From Ruegeria_B marisflavi (GTDB lineage: Bacteria > Pseudomonadota > Alphaproteobacteria > Rhodobacterales > Rhodobacteraceae), in assembly GCF_025673445.1 (NCBI RefSeq), contig NZ_JAOVQN010000002.1, forward strand, positions 322,778 through 386,777: 64,000 nt of DNA, written 5' to 3'. Position numbers and translations under genes: made by a program. The number at the start of each line of letters is the position of its first letter. Positions within the stretch are counted from its first letter, which is position 1. The notes under the pieces were generated by a model. That model did no database searches. It was not told where the DNA came from and saw nothing but the letters and a program-made list of their open reading frames with translations. Below are positions 42,885 through 52,337 of the stretch, one piece after another.

Positions 42885-43948
42885 ATGGCACTCGAACTCA
42901 GAAACGTAACCAAGCGCGTCGGCGCCGACCTGCATATCAAGGAGACCTCGCTGGTCCTTGAGACGGGTCATTTCAACGTCCTGCTCGGTGCGACCGGCGC
43001 GGGCAAGACCTCGCTGATCAAGATGATGGCCGGGCTCGATCCGGTGGCCAGCGGCCAGATCCTGATGGATGGTCAGGACGTGACCGGGCAGAGCACGCAG
43101 AAACGCAATATCAGCCTGGTGCACCAGTTTTTCATCAACTATCCGCATATGACGGTGTTCGACAACATCGCCTCGCCGCTCAAGGTGGCGGGGCTGGCGA
43201 AATCCGAGATTCAGGGCCGGGTCGAACATGCGGCCGATATCCTGAAGCTGCGCCCGATGTTGCACCGGCGCCCGCACGAGCTGTCGGGCGGCCAGCAGCA
43301 GCGCACAGTGCTGGCCCGCGCCATTGCCAAGGAAAGCCGCGCCGTGTTCCTGGACGAGCCGCTGGCCAATCTTGACTATAAATTACGCGAGGAGTTGCGC
43401 GACCAGCTGCCCGATCTGTTTGCCGAGCGCGGCGCGGTGGTGGTCTATGCACCTCGGAACCCGAAGAGGCGCTCTTGTTGGGCGGGCAGACCGCACTGAT
43501 GGAGGATGGCCGGGTAACCCAGTTCGGCCGCACCGCCGAGATCTATCGGGATCCGGCCAATGTGCTGGCGGCAAAGGTGTTTTCGGACCCGCCCATCAAC
43601 ACGGCCGAAATCGTCAAGCAGGGCGGTACCGCCCTCATGGGCGCCGATGTTACCCGGACTCTGACCGGCGCTGCCGCTGGTCTGGCGGACGGGCCATACA
43701 TGATTGCGATCCGGCCCCATCACGTGTCGCCGGTCGCCTCGTCCGAGGCCACCGTGACCCTGTCGGGCCGGGTACAGGTGACTGAGCTGTCCGGCTCGGA
43801 AAGCTCGGCACATTTCGACATGGGGAACGGCAGCTGGGTGTCGCTTGCTCCGGGCATTCACCCCTACCAGGTGGGCGAAATGCATGATTTCCATATGGAT
43901 CCATCGGCGGCCTATGTGTTCGCGCCCGATGGTTCCCGCGTGGCGTGA
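42885..43948 (+). pseudogene. glpS: Glycerol ABC transporter ATP-binding protein 1, frameshifted
   Basis: The N-terminal 188 or so codons are a normal ABC ATPase: LLGATGAGKTSLIKM is Walker A, HELSGGQQQRTVLARAIA the signature and AVFLDEPLANLD Walker B. At about 43449-43453 the frame is lost after VVVYA. The next frame carries on at once with EPEEALLLGGQTAL and a full TOBE-like C-terminus (IAIRPHHVSPVASS). The total span is one base short of a whole number of codons, so a single-base deletion explains it (about 354 residues when repaired). Without repair the product lacks the regulatory domain. Confidence 0.85.
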
Positions 43949-43955
43949 GGCGCAG

Positions 43956-45037
43956 ATGGCGAAAATTACTCTCTCCAAGCTGCGTCACAGCTATTATCCG
44001 AACCCGAAAACGCCTGCCGATTATGCGTTGAAGGAGATCGACCTCGACTGGACTGGTGGCGCCTATGCGCTGCTTGGTCCATCGGGCTGCGGCAAGTCCA
44101 CGCTTCTCAACATCATCTCGGGCCTGCTGGTCCCGTCCGAGGGGCGGATCCTGTTCGACGGCAAGGATGTGACGGAACTGCCGCCAGACAAGCGCAACAT
44201 CGCGCAGGTGTTCCAGTTTCCGGTAATCTACGACACGATGACCGTCTACGACAACCTGGCCTTTCCCCTGCGCAACCGGGGCCGGGATGAGGCCACGGTG
44301 CGCGAGCGGGTCACTGCGATTGCCGAGATGCTGGAGCTGTCCGACCTGCTTGACCGCAAGGCGGCGCATCTGAGCCCGGACAACAAGCAGAAGATCTCGA
44401 TGGGGCGCGGGCTGGTGCGGCAGGACGCCAATGTAGTGATGTTCGACGAACCGCTCACCGTGATCGACCCGCATCTGAAATGGAAACTGCGCTCCAAGCT
44501 CAAGGAACTGCACAGCGGGTGCGCGCGACGATGATCTATGTCACCCATGACCAGCCCGAGGCGCTGACATTCGCCGATCAGGTGGTGGTGATGCAAGAGG
44601 GAGAGGTGGTGCAGATCGGCACCCCGGTCGAACTGTTCGACCGGCCCGCGCATACCTTTGTCGGCCATTTCATCGGCTCGCCCGGCATGAACATCCTGCC
44701 CGCCGAAGTGTCGGACGGCGTGGCGCGGTTCACCGGTCAGGCGAGCCCGCTCGAAGGGTCGATCACCGCCGGACCCGGCGCTCGGACCGAGATCGGCATC
44801 CGCCCGGAATTCGTGTCACTGGGCCAGTTCGGCTTGCCCGCCACCATCGCCAAGGTCTCGGATGTGGGGCGCCACACGGTGGTCGAATGCGAGGTCGCGG
44901 GCAGCCACGTCAACGCCATCGTCAGCGGACCCGGCCCCGAAAAGGGTGCAATGGTGCAACTGGAATTCCGTCGTGACCAGACCCGGCTTTATGCCGATGG
45001 CTGGCTGGCGAGTGAGGCCGCGGAGGGCGCCGCATGA
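43956..45037 (+). pseudogene. glpT: Glycerol ABC transporter ATP-binding protein 2, frameshifted
   Basis: It starts at ATG 43956, 8 bp after the previous gene. Walker A is LLGPSGCGKSTLLNII. The signature position reads HLSPDNKQKISMGRGLV, a weaker LSGGQ equivalent that is usual for this subunit, and Walker B is VVMFDEPLTVIDPHL. At about 44511-44514 the frame is lost after KLKELH. The -1 frame continues with QRVRATMIYVTHDQPEAL (H-loop) and the C-terminal MOI/TOBE domain to 45037. A lost C in a CC pair would explain it. Repaired length is about 360 residues. The stop overlaps the start of the first permease gene. Confidence 0.85.
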
Positions 45038-45897
45038 AGACCGAAAATCAAAAGGCCTGGTTCTTTGTCCTGCCGGTTTTGCTGCTGGTGGCCTTCAATG
45101 CGCTGATCCCGATGATGACGGTGGTCAACTATTCGGTGCAGGAGACCTTTGGTGGCAACGTTTTCTTCTGGCAGGGACTCGACTGGTTTGAACAAATTCT
45201 GAGGTCAGACCGGTTCCACGCAGCGCTTGGACGGCAGTTTCTGTTCACTTTCCTGATATTGATCATCGAAGTGCCCCTTGGTATCGCGATTGCGCTGTCG
45301 ATGCCGCGCAAGGGGATCTGGGTGCCGGTGTGCTTGGTTCTTATGGCCCTGCCGATGCTGATCCCGTGGAACGTGGTGGGCGCGATGTGGAATATTTTCG
45401 CACTGCCCGATATCGGCCTCTTGGGCAATTTCCTGAACCGTGTCATGGGAATAGACTGTGACATGACACAGGATCCACTGGCGGCGTGGATCACCATCGT
45501 CACCATGGATGTCTGGCACTGGACCTCGCTGGTGGTGCTTCTGAGCTATGCGGGCCTCGTCTCGATCCCGGACGCATATTACCAGGCGGCAAAGATCGAC
45601 GGCGCGTCGAACTGGGCGGTGTTCCGTTTTATCCAGCTGCCCAAGATGAAGACGGTGCTGACCATCGCGATCCTGCTGCGGTTCATGGACAGCTTCAACA
45701 TCTATACCGAACCCTTTGTTTTGACGGGGGGCGGTCCCGGCAATTCGACCACGCTTCTGTCGATCGACATGGTCAAGATCGCGCTGGGGCAGTTCGACCT
45801 GGGGCCTGCCGCCGCGATGAGCCTGATCTATTTCGCAATCACCCTGCTGGTCAGCTGGCTTTTCTATACGCTGATGACCAAGGACGACCTGAACTGA
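45034..45897 (+). CDS. glpP: Glycerol ABC transporter permease 1
   Basis: 287 residues, inner-membrane permease of the sugar-type (MalF-like) class, intact. Six hydrophobic spans can be placed, starting with AWFFVLPVLLLVAFNALIPM. The cytoplasmic EAA loop is YYQAAKIDGASNWAVFRFIQ with the conserved Gly. It overlaps the ATPase gene by 4 bp. The intact permeases contrast with the broken binding protein and ATPases upstream. Confidence 0.88.
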   Translation: MKTENQKAWFFVLPVLLLVAFNALIPMMTVVNYSVQETFGGNVFFWQGLDWFEQILRSDRFHAALGRQFLFTFLILIIEVPLGIAIALSMPRKGIWVPVCLVLMALPMLIPWNVVGAMWNIFALPDIGLLGNFLNRVMGIDCDMTQDPLAAWITIVTMDVWHWTSLVVLLSYAGLVSIPDAYYQAAKIDGASNWAVFRFIQLPKMKTVLTIAILLRFMDSFNIYTEPFVLTGGGPGNSTTLLSIDMVKIALGQFDLGPAAAMSLIYFAITLLVSWLFYTLMTKDDLN

Positions 45898-45908
45898 GGA
45901 CGACAGAT

Positions 45909-46706
45909 ATGCAGAAAAGAACCATCGTCCCCATCGTCTACATCCTGTTCCTGATGCTGCCGATCTATTGGCTGGTGGCGATGAGCTTCAAGACGACGAA
46001 CGAGATCCTGGCGGGATTCTCATTGTTCCCGCAGACTTTTACGCTGGAGAATCATCAGACCATCTTCACTGATCCGACCTGGTATTGGGGATACATCAAC
46101 TCGATCCTCTATGTCACGATGAACACGGTGATTTCGGTAGCGGTCTCGCTGCCGGCGGCCTATGCGTTCAGCCGGTATCGGTTCCTGGGCGACAAACAGC
46201 TGTTCTTCTGGCTGCTTACCAACCGGATGGCGCCGGCGGCGGTGTTCGCGTTGCCGTTCTTCCAGCTCTATTCGGCGGTGGGCCTGTTTGACACCCATCT
46301 AGCGGTGGCACTGGCGCATTGCCTGTTCAACATCCCGCTGGCGGTCTGGATCCTCGAAGGCTTCATGCGGGGAATTCCCAAGGAGCTGGACGAGACCGCC
46401 TTTGTCGACGGCTATTCCTTTCCCCGCTTCTTTGCCACCATCTTTGTCCCATCGATCAAGGCGGGCGTGGGGGTGGCGGTGTTCTTCTGCTTCATGTTCT
46501 CCTGGGTCGAGATGCTGCTGGCCAAGACGCTGACCGCGGTCGAGGCGAAACCCATTGCCGCCACCATGACCAAGACCGCTTCAAGCGCGGGCTATGAACT
46601 GGGGCTGTTGGCGGCGGCGGGGACATTGACGATCATTCCGGGCGCGATCGTGATCTGGTTCGTCCGCAACTACATTGCCAAGGGTTTTGCGACGGGGAGG
46701 GTGTGA
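45909..46706 (+). CDS. glpQ: Glycerol ABC transporter permease 2
   Basis: 265 residues from the ATG at 45909, intact, MalG-like. The first membrane span is VPIVYILFLMLPIYWLVAMS, and the EAA loop is GIPKELDETAFVDGYSFPRF. It pairs with the product of the preceding gene. Its stop overlaps the ATG of the small DUF2160 gene, which follows in all glycerol-type operons I know of this kind. Confidence 0.88.
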   Translation: MQKRTIVPIVYILFLMLPIYWLVAMSFKTTNEILAGFSLFPQTFTLENHQTIFTDPTWYWGYINSILYVTMNTVISVAVSLPAAYAFSRYRFLGDKQLFFWLLTNRMAPAAVFALPFFQLYSAVGLFDTHLAVALAHCLFNIPLAVWILEGFMRGIPKELDETAFVDGYSFPRFFATIFVPSIKAGVGVAVFFCFMFSWVEMLLAKTLTAVEAKPIAATMTKTASSAGYELGLLAAAGTLTIIPGAIVIWFVRNYIAKGFATGRV

Positions 46707-46984
46707 TGTTTTCTTGGATGGTCTGGACCTGGCCCACAGCCCTGTTGTTCATCGGCATCTTCAGCGCCATCGGGGTGTTGGTGGTGTTGGAAATCCGGCA
46801 CCCGGGCGGCGCGATGCGCAAGGGTGTACTGGGTCTGACCACGACCCGGGGCGACCGGTTGTTCATCTGCCTCTTGGGAACCTCTTATATCTTCCTGGCC
46901 TGGCTGGGGCTGTTCGGCCTGCCGCTGTGGGGGCCGCTGGCGCTGTCGATCTGCTGGGGCGTGTTCTGCTTCTGGAAGGTGTGA
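46706..46984 (+). CDS. glpU: Small DUF2160 membrane protein of the glycerol transporter
   Basis: 92 residues with three hydrophobic stretches (TALLFIGIFSAIGVLVVLEI; LFICLLGTSYIFLAWLGLFG; LALSICWGVFCFWKV). The sequence and position are those of the DUF2160 protein that accompanies GlpSTPQV-type glycerol uptake systems. Its presence is the main reason for calling this a glycerol transporter rather than a generic sugar transporter. Its own function is not known. Start chosen at ATG 46706, overlapping the permease stop. Confidence 0.85.
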   Translation: MFSWMVWTWPTALLFIGIFSAIGVLVVLEIRHPGGAMRKGVLGLTTTRGDRLFICLLGTSYIFLAWLGLFGLPLWGPLALSICWGVFCFWKV

Positions 46985-47048
46985 CAGGTCTCTTAAAAAG
47001 TAGTTTTCAACGGCTTCGTCTGTCCCTAGCATGGATCGGAATTCAAGG

Positions 47049-47465
47049 ATGAAGCGGACAACCCACCCGATGGCGCGCAAACAGGAACGTTCCCTGCTGA
47101 CCGAGGTCGAACTAGAATTCATGACCGTGGTCTGGGACATCGGCGGCGGCACCGTACGTGACATCCTGGCCGAGCTGAACAAGGCACAGACTCGCGCCTA
47201 TACCTCGGTTGCGACCGTGCTGAAGATCATGGAGCAAAAGGGTTTTCTAACCTCCGAGCGGCATGACCGCTCACTGGTCTATCGCCCGGCCGTTCCCAAG
47301 GATGAGTACCAACGAACAACACTCAAGGACCTTTCGAGCAAACTTTTCGATGGCGCACCGGCGGCTCTGGTTGCCCGCCTGGTGGACGACGAAGAGGTGA
47401 CGGACGACATGCTCGAAAGCATGCGGGCCTTGCTGAATGAAAGGTTGGGAGACAATGGACGGTGA
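47049..47465 (+). CDS. BlaI/MecI-family transcriptional repressor
   Basis: 138 residues from the ATG at 47049; an ATG at 47031 is also possible. The winged helix is ELEFMTVVWDIGGGTVRDIL with TRAYTSVATVLKIMEQKGFL, and the C-terminal dimerisation part ends in DMLESMRALLNERLGDNG. Such repressors are released when cleaved after signalling by an M56 metallopeptidase partner. The partner gene overlaps its end by 11 bp but is broken, so the repressor may no longer be inducible. No beta-lactamase gene is near, so the regulated target is unknown. Confidence 0.85.
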   Translation: MKRTTHPMARKQERSLLTEVELEFMTVVWDIGGGTVRDILAELNKAQTRAYTSVATVLKIMEQKGFLTSERHDRSLVYRPAVPKDEYQRTTLKDLSSKLFDGAPAALVARLVDDEEVTDDMLESMRALLNERLGDNGR

Positions 47466-48587
47466 AGCGCTTCTGAATGCCTATCTCGATCTGAACCTTC
47501 TGTTTGTGGCCGGGGTCGCGATTTGGTCCCTGCTGCGATGGGGTTTGGCACGCGGACGGTTGGGCCGCGCCTAACGCCAGCAACTGCGGCTCATGAAGGT
47601 CTGACGGTTCTGCTGGTCGCCTCGCCCCTGCTGGCGTTGGGGCTGACCACTTGGGTCGTCGCGCAACCACCCAATATTCCGGACATGCTGGTGCGTCAGT
47701 ACCTGCATGGCAACGTCGGGCTGTCCGCGACCCAGTTCGAGGCCCTGTTGGGCCTGCGCGAGGATCTGGTGCGCGACCTGATGGCCCAGCGCGAGGTCTG
47801 GGCACAGGTTGTCGCCGTGACCTTTGTTGCGGGCTTTCTGGCCTGTGTTCTCCACGTGCTGTTGTCGGTGCTGCGGTTGAAACGCAGCCTGTCGAATGCC
47901 TTTGCCTGGAAAAGCATCGGCCGGGTTCACATCCTGCTCAGCGACACGGCGCGTGTCGCCTATTCGACCCGAGGATTGCGCAACCGTTACGTGGTGCTGC
48001 CGCTGGCGCTGCTGGATCATCCGCAGGATCTGAAAATAACCGTCGCGCACGAGGTGCAGCATTTCCGCCAGGCTGACATCGAATGCGAGTTCCTGCTGGA
48101 ACTGCTGCGCCCACTGGTGTTCTGGAACCCCGCCTTCTTCATGTGGCGCCGCCAGGTCCGGATGCTGCGGGAGTATGCCTGTGATCAGGCCTTGATCGGG
48201 CGGCCGCATTTCGATGTCCGCGCCTATTGCGAATGCCTGATCCGCGCCTGTGCCGCCGCAGCCGGGAACCGGACGTTCTTTGCCCGTACGACACCGACCG
48301 TGGCGCTGGTCGACCGGCGCGAAACACGCCACCCCTCGAGCCTGAGGAACCGAATTGTCGCCGCGACCGCCAGTGGCAAGGCGCAGGCTGGTGCGGTGGT
48401 CTGGATGATGATCTCGGGCCTGCTGGTGGCGGCCGTGCTGGCCACGATGCTGATCATGCAGCGGTCGGGCGACTGGAGCCATGACCGCATCATGCTATCG
48501 GCCATCGTCAATCTCGAACGGATGGCAGAGCGCAACGCAACCGTGGCCAGCCCGTTCCAGGGTGGTTTCGTCAGCGCCTCCCGCTGA
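47455..48587 (+). pseudogene. M56 (BlaR1-like) membrane metallopeptidase, nonsense plus frameshift
   Basis: The reading begins at ATG 47455 (MDGEALLNAYLDLNLLFVAG, a membrane span). It meets TAA at 47572-47574 after GRLGRA, continues in frame for RQQLRLMK, then shifts by one base at about 47597-47601 into the frame that runs to 48587. The remainder has membrane spans and the zinc motif TVAHEVQHFRQADIE (HEVQH), then FWNPAFFMWRRQVRML and EYACDQAL. The total span is one base short of whole codons, so one deletion plus one substitution explain it. Translation from an internal GTG at 47523 would skip the first membrane helix. Confidence 0.78.
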
Positions 48588-48733
48588 TCGTCCAAGCACC
48601 TGCGGCTTAGGCATTGCCGAAGCAATGCGTAATCAAATCGTATTTCCAGCATTTCGGATGCGTCATTACTGTCGGCCCAACGCAAACGCGATTGGTCCAA
48701 CCGTGACCGGCGCAGACGAAGGGTCAGGGGACG

Positions 48734-49993
48734 ATGGTCGAACGCATAGATACGCTGGTGGTCGGCGCAGGTCAGGCCGGGATCGCGATGAGCGAACATC
48801 TCGGCAAGCAGGGCGTGCCTCATCTGGTGCTGGAGAAAAACCGGGTGGCCGAAGCCTGGCGTTCGGGCCGCTGGGATGCGCTGGTGGCCAATGGTCCGGC
48901 CTGGCACGACCGGTTCCCGAACCTTGAACATGACAGTTGCGGGCCGGATGCCTTTCCGACCAAGGAAAAAGTGGCCGATTACCTCTGTGCCTATGCCGAG
49001 ATGGTGAATGCCCCGATCCACACCGGTGTTGAGGTTCGCCGCGCCAGCCGGTTGCCCGGTCGGTCTGGTTTTCGGGTGGAAACCTCGGATGGCGTGATCG
49101 AGGCGCAGCGGATCGTTGCCGCAACCGGCGCCTTTCAACACCCGGTGGTGCCAAGGCTGGTGCCCGAGGACAGCGGCGTGACCCAGATGCATTCCTTTGA
49201 CTACCGCAATCCTGGTCAGTTGCCCGAGGGCGCGGTGCTGGTTGTCGGCGGCGGGTCCTCCGGCGCGCAGATCGCCGACGAATTGAACCGCGCCGGGCGA
49301 CGTGTGTATCTGTCTATCGGTGCGCATGACCGGCCGCCACGGGCCTATCGGGGGCGCGATTATTGCTGGTGGCTGGGGGTTCTGGGCCTTTGGGATCAGG
49401 CGGCGCTGGAGCCCGGACGCGAACATGTCGCCATCGCGGTCAGCGGCGCCTATGGCGGGGCCACGATGGATTTCCGGCGGCTGGCGAGCGAGGGCGTCAC
49501 CCTGATGGGTGTGACGAAGTCCTATGGCAATGGAGCCCTGTATTTCGCCGATGATCTTGCCGCCAACATCGCCGATGGTGACGCCAACTACCTGTCGGTG
49601 CTGGATGCCGCAGACGCCTATGCCGAACGCATGGGGCTCGACCTGCCCGAAGAGCCCGAGGCGCGCGTCGCCTGGCCCGATCCTGAGTGCCTGACTCATC
49701 CGATCCTGGAGTTGGATCTGGTACGGGAGGGGGTTTCCACCATCATCTGGGCCACCGGGTTCCGGCAGGATTTCGGCTGGCTGGAGGTGGATGCCTTTGA
49801 CAAGGTAGGCGGACCCGTTCACCAGCGCGGCGTCTCACAAGAGCCGGGGGTCTATTTCCTGGGATTGCCGTGGCAGTCACGACGCGGCTCGACATTCATC
49901 TGGGGTGTCTGGCACGATGCCAAGCACGTGGCCGACCAGATCGCGATCCAGCGCAACTACGAAGCCTACAGCCCCGCCGGGGCGCAAGCCTGA
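48734..49993 (+). CDS. Flavin-dependent monooxygenase (FAD/NAD(P)-binding)
   Basis: 419 residues. FAD motif VERIDTLVVGAGQAGIAMSE at the N-terminus, NADPH motif AVLVVGGGSSGAQIADEL near residue 170, and IIWATGFRQDFGWLEV near the C-terminus as in class B flavin monooxygenases. It is the first gene of a group with two Rieske oxygenases. It may oxygenate a ring or supply electrons; the partner of the Rieske enzymes is otherwise not obvious. The 146-bp gap before it probably holds the operon promoter. Confidence 0.85.
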   Translation: MVERIDTLVVGAGQAGIAMSEHLGKQGVPHLVLEKNRVAEAWRSGRWDALVANGPAWHDRFPNLEHDSCGPDAFPTKEKVADYLCAYAEMVNAPIHTGVEVRRASRLPGRSGFRVETSDGVIEAQRIVAATGAFQHPVVPRLVPEDSGVTQMHSFDYRNPGQLPEGAVLVVGGGSSGAQIADELNRAGRRVYLSIGAHDRPPRAYRGRDYCWWLGVLGLWDQAALEPGREHVAIAVSGAYGGATMDFRRLASEGVTLMGVTKSYGNGALYFADDLAANIADGDANYLSVLDAADAYAERMGLDLPEEPEARVAWPDPECLTHPILELDLVREGVSTIIWATGFRQDFGWLEVDAFDKVGGPVHQRGVSQEPGVYFLGLPWQSRRGSTFIWGVWHDAKHVADQIAIQRNYEAYSPAGAQA

Positions 49994-50025
49994 CCATCTG
50001 ACGACCGCAAGCAAAGAGACGTATC

Positions 50026-51156
50026 ATGGCAAAAGACCAGATCGACCCGGTAAAGGCGCTGAGCGAGAATGTGGCGCAACCTTTCGAGAGCGCCCGTGCG
50101 ATGCCGCCCGAGGTCTACACCTCGCAGGCGTTCCTGAACGAAGAGCTTGAGCATATCTTCCGCAAGGACTGGTATTGCATCGGCCGCGCCGATGCACTGG
50201 CGAAGCCGGGCGACTATGCCACCTGTGACCTGGCGGGCCAGCCGATCGCTGTCTTGCGTGACAAGGACGGCGCGCTGCGCGCGGTCAGCAACGTCTGCCT
50301 GCACCGGATGTCGACCCTGCTGCACGGGCGCGGCAATACCCGCGCCATAGTCTGCCCCTATCACGCCTGGACGTATAATCTGGACGGCTCGCTGCGCGGC
50401 GCCCCGGCAATGACCCTGAACCAGGGGTTCTGCAAGGAGGATTACACGCTGCCCGCCATCCGCTGCGAGGAATGGCTGGGTTGGGTCTTTGTCACCCTGA
50501 ACCCCGATGCGGCGCAGGTCGCGGAGACCTTGCACGAGGTGGCGGCCATGGTCGCGGGCTATGACATGACCAACTATACCGAGGCCTTCTATGAAGAGCA
50601 TGTCTGGGACACCAACTGGAAGGTGCTGGCCGAGAACTTCATGGAAAGCTACCATCTGCCGGTCTGCCATGCGGGCACCATCGGTGGCCTGTCCAAGCTG
50701 GAAGAGATGGTCTGTCCGCCGGGCCTGCCGGCGTTCAACTATCATACCATCCTCAAGGACGACTCGCTGCGTATCGCCATGGCGCATCCGTCGAACGACC
50801 GGCTGCATGGCGTCGAGCGGCGCAAGACCTTCCTGTTGGCCCTCTATCCCAGCCTGCTGATCACCCTGACGCCGGGCTATTTCTGGTACCTGTCGCTGCA
50901 CCCCAAGGGGCCGGGGCAGGTCCATATCCGCTTTGGCGGTGGCATGTCGGACGACTACAAGGACGATGCCGACGCACAGCAGAACTTTGCCGATCTCAAG
51001 GAGCTGCTCGACCGGGTGAACGTCGAGGATCGCGGTTGCACCGAAAAGGTGTTCCGCGGGCTGTCGTCGGGTTTGGCCCGACCCGGACATCTGTCACATC
51101 TGGAGCGGCCCAATTACGATTTCGCCACCTATCTCTCCTCGCGGGTCTCGCAGTGA
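50026..51156 (+). CDS. Rieske non-heme iron oxygenase alpha subunit 1 (betaine demethylase-like)
   Basis: 376 residues. The Rieske centre is CLHRMSTLLHGRGNTR with CPYHAWTY. The mononuclear iron site is AENFMESYHLPVCHAG (His-x4-His). It belongs to the glycine-betaine/stachydrine demethylase-like group of homomeric Rieske oxygenases, which oxidise N-methyl groups or ring carbons. It overlaps the second Rieske gene by 4 bp. The exact substrate is inferred only for the operon as a whole. Confidence 0.9.
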   Translation: MAKDQIDPVKALSENVAQPFESARAMPPEVYTSQAFLNEELEHIFRKDWYCIGRADALAKPGDYATCDLAGQPIAVLRDKDGALRAVSNVCLHRMSTLLHGRGNTRAIVCPYHAWTYNLDGSLRGAPAMTLNQGFCKEDYTLPAIRCEEWLGWVFVTLNPDAAQVAETLHEVAAMVAGYDMTNYTEAFYEEHVWDTNWKVLAENFMESYHLPVCHAGTIGGLSKLEEMVCPPGLPAFNYHTILKDDSLRIAMAHPSNDRLHGVERRKTFLLALYPSLLITLTPGYFWYLSLHPKGPGQVHIRFGGGMSDDYKDDADAQQNFADLKELLDRVNVEDRGCTEKVFRGLSSGLARPGHLSHLERPNYDFATYLSSRVSQ

Positions 51157-52304
51157 GCGCCTTTGCCTTGTCCGGCGGGGCCGGGCGGTTGCAGGGGCTT
51201 CTCGACGGTTTGCAACAGACGGCATCCTCGCCCGCTGACCGGCCGATGGGGCTGCATGGGGCCTATTACACCTCGCCCGATCTGTTCGAGATGGAAAAGG
51301 CAACGGTTCTGCGCGCGGGCTGGCATTGCCTGGGCCGGGCGGATGAAATCCCGCAGGCGGGGGACTATTTCGCGGCCCGGCTTCTGGGCGAGCCGCTGAT
51401 CGTGATCCGGGGCGATGATGCGGTGATCCGGGTGTTCGCCAATGTCTGCCGCCACCGGGGCATGCTGCTGGCCGAGGGGCGCGGCAACGTCAAGCGGCTG
51501 GTCTGTTCCTATCACGCCTGGAGCTATGGCCGTGACGGCGCCCTGTTGCGGGCGGCACATATGGAGAATGCCGGATTTGACCGGGCCAATTGCCGGCTCG
51601 CGGGCTTCGCCTGCGAGATCTGGCAGGGGTTTATCTATGTGAACCTTGCTGAAAACCCCGAACCGCTTGCCGCAGGACTGGAACAGCTGGCCGAGGTGCT
51701 GGCGCCTTACGAGACCGGCAGTTTCCGCATCGTGCATTCGGCTGAGGAAGACTGGCAGTGCAACTGGAAATGTCTCGTCGAGAATTTCATGGAAGGCTAT
51801 CACCTGTCGGTCGTGCACCCGAAGACCCTGCGCGGCTATACCCCGACCGAGCTTTGCACCAAGGGGCCGTCGGCGGCAGCCTTCACCAGCTACAACGCCA
51901 ACTATCCCGAAGGCATCCCCAGCCGGGGCAAAGGCGCACCGGGTCTGGATGCGGGGCAGCGGCAACGCTCGTTCCTGTTCAACGTCTTTCCAACCCAGGT
52001 CGCCAGTCAGGCCGCGAGCCTTCTGGCCTCACTCAGCCTGCAACCGGTCAGCGTGGGGTGCGTTCACGTCCGCTGGACGCTGTCGGTCTATGGCGACGAT
52101 CTGGACGACGAGACCATTGCGCAGCGCATCGCGCTCTGGACCGAGGTCAATCGCGAGGATCGGGAGAAGCTGGAGAAGCTGCAACTGGCGCTGGCGTCGT
52201 CCCGCGCCGATGCCGGGCCGCTGGCGGCGGGGAACTTCGAAGGAACAATCCGCGACTTTCACCTTTATCTTGCCGGGGCGCTGGCCCCGGTTGCGGCGGC
52301 CTGA
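51153..52304 (+). CDS. Rieske non-heme iron oxygenase alpha subunit 2
   Basis: 383 residues from the GTG at 51153, which overlaps the stop of the first Rieske gene; an upstream in-frame start at 51036 would lie deep inside that gene. The Rieske centre is CRHRGMLLAEGRGNVK with CSYHAWSYG. The iron site is VENFMEGYHLSVVHPKT. It is clearly paralogous to the preceding protein, so two successive oxygenations or a heteromeric enzyme are both possible. No ferredoxin or reductase gene is present except the flavoprotein upstream. Confidence 0.88.
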   Translation: MSAFALSGGAGRLQGLLDGLQQTASSPADRPMGLHGAYYTSPDLFEMEKATVLRAGWHCLGRADEIPQAGDYFAARLLGEPLIVIRGDDAVIRVFANVCRHRGMLLAEGRGNVKRLVCSYHAWSYGRDGALLRAAHMENAGFDRANCRLAGFACEIWQGFIYVNLAENPEPLAAGLEQLAEVLAPYETGSFRIVHSAEEDWQCNWKCLVENFMEGYHLSVVHPKTLRGYTPTELCTKGPSAAAFTSYNANYPEGIPSRGKGAPGLDAGQRQRSFLFNVFPTQVASQAASLLASLSLQPVSVGCVHVRWTLSVYGDDLDDETIAQRIALWTEVNREDREKLEKLQLALASSRADAGPLAAGNFEGTIRDFHLYLAGALAPVAAA

Positions 52305-52337
52305 CCGCGACCCATCCGACCTGACAAGGAGCCCTCC

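Noticed and set aside
47049..48587. Beta-lactam resistance locus
   Set aside because: Only the BlaI repressor and a broken M56 gene are present; there is no beta-lactamase or PBP gene near.
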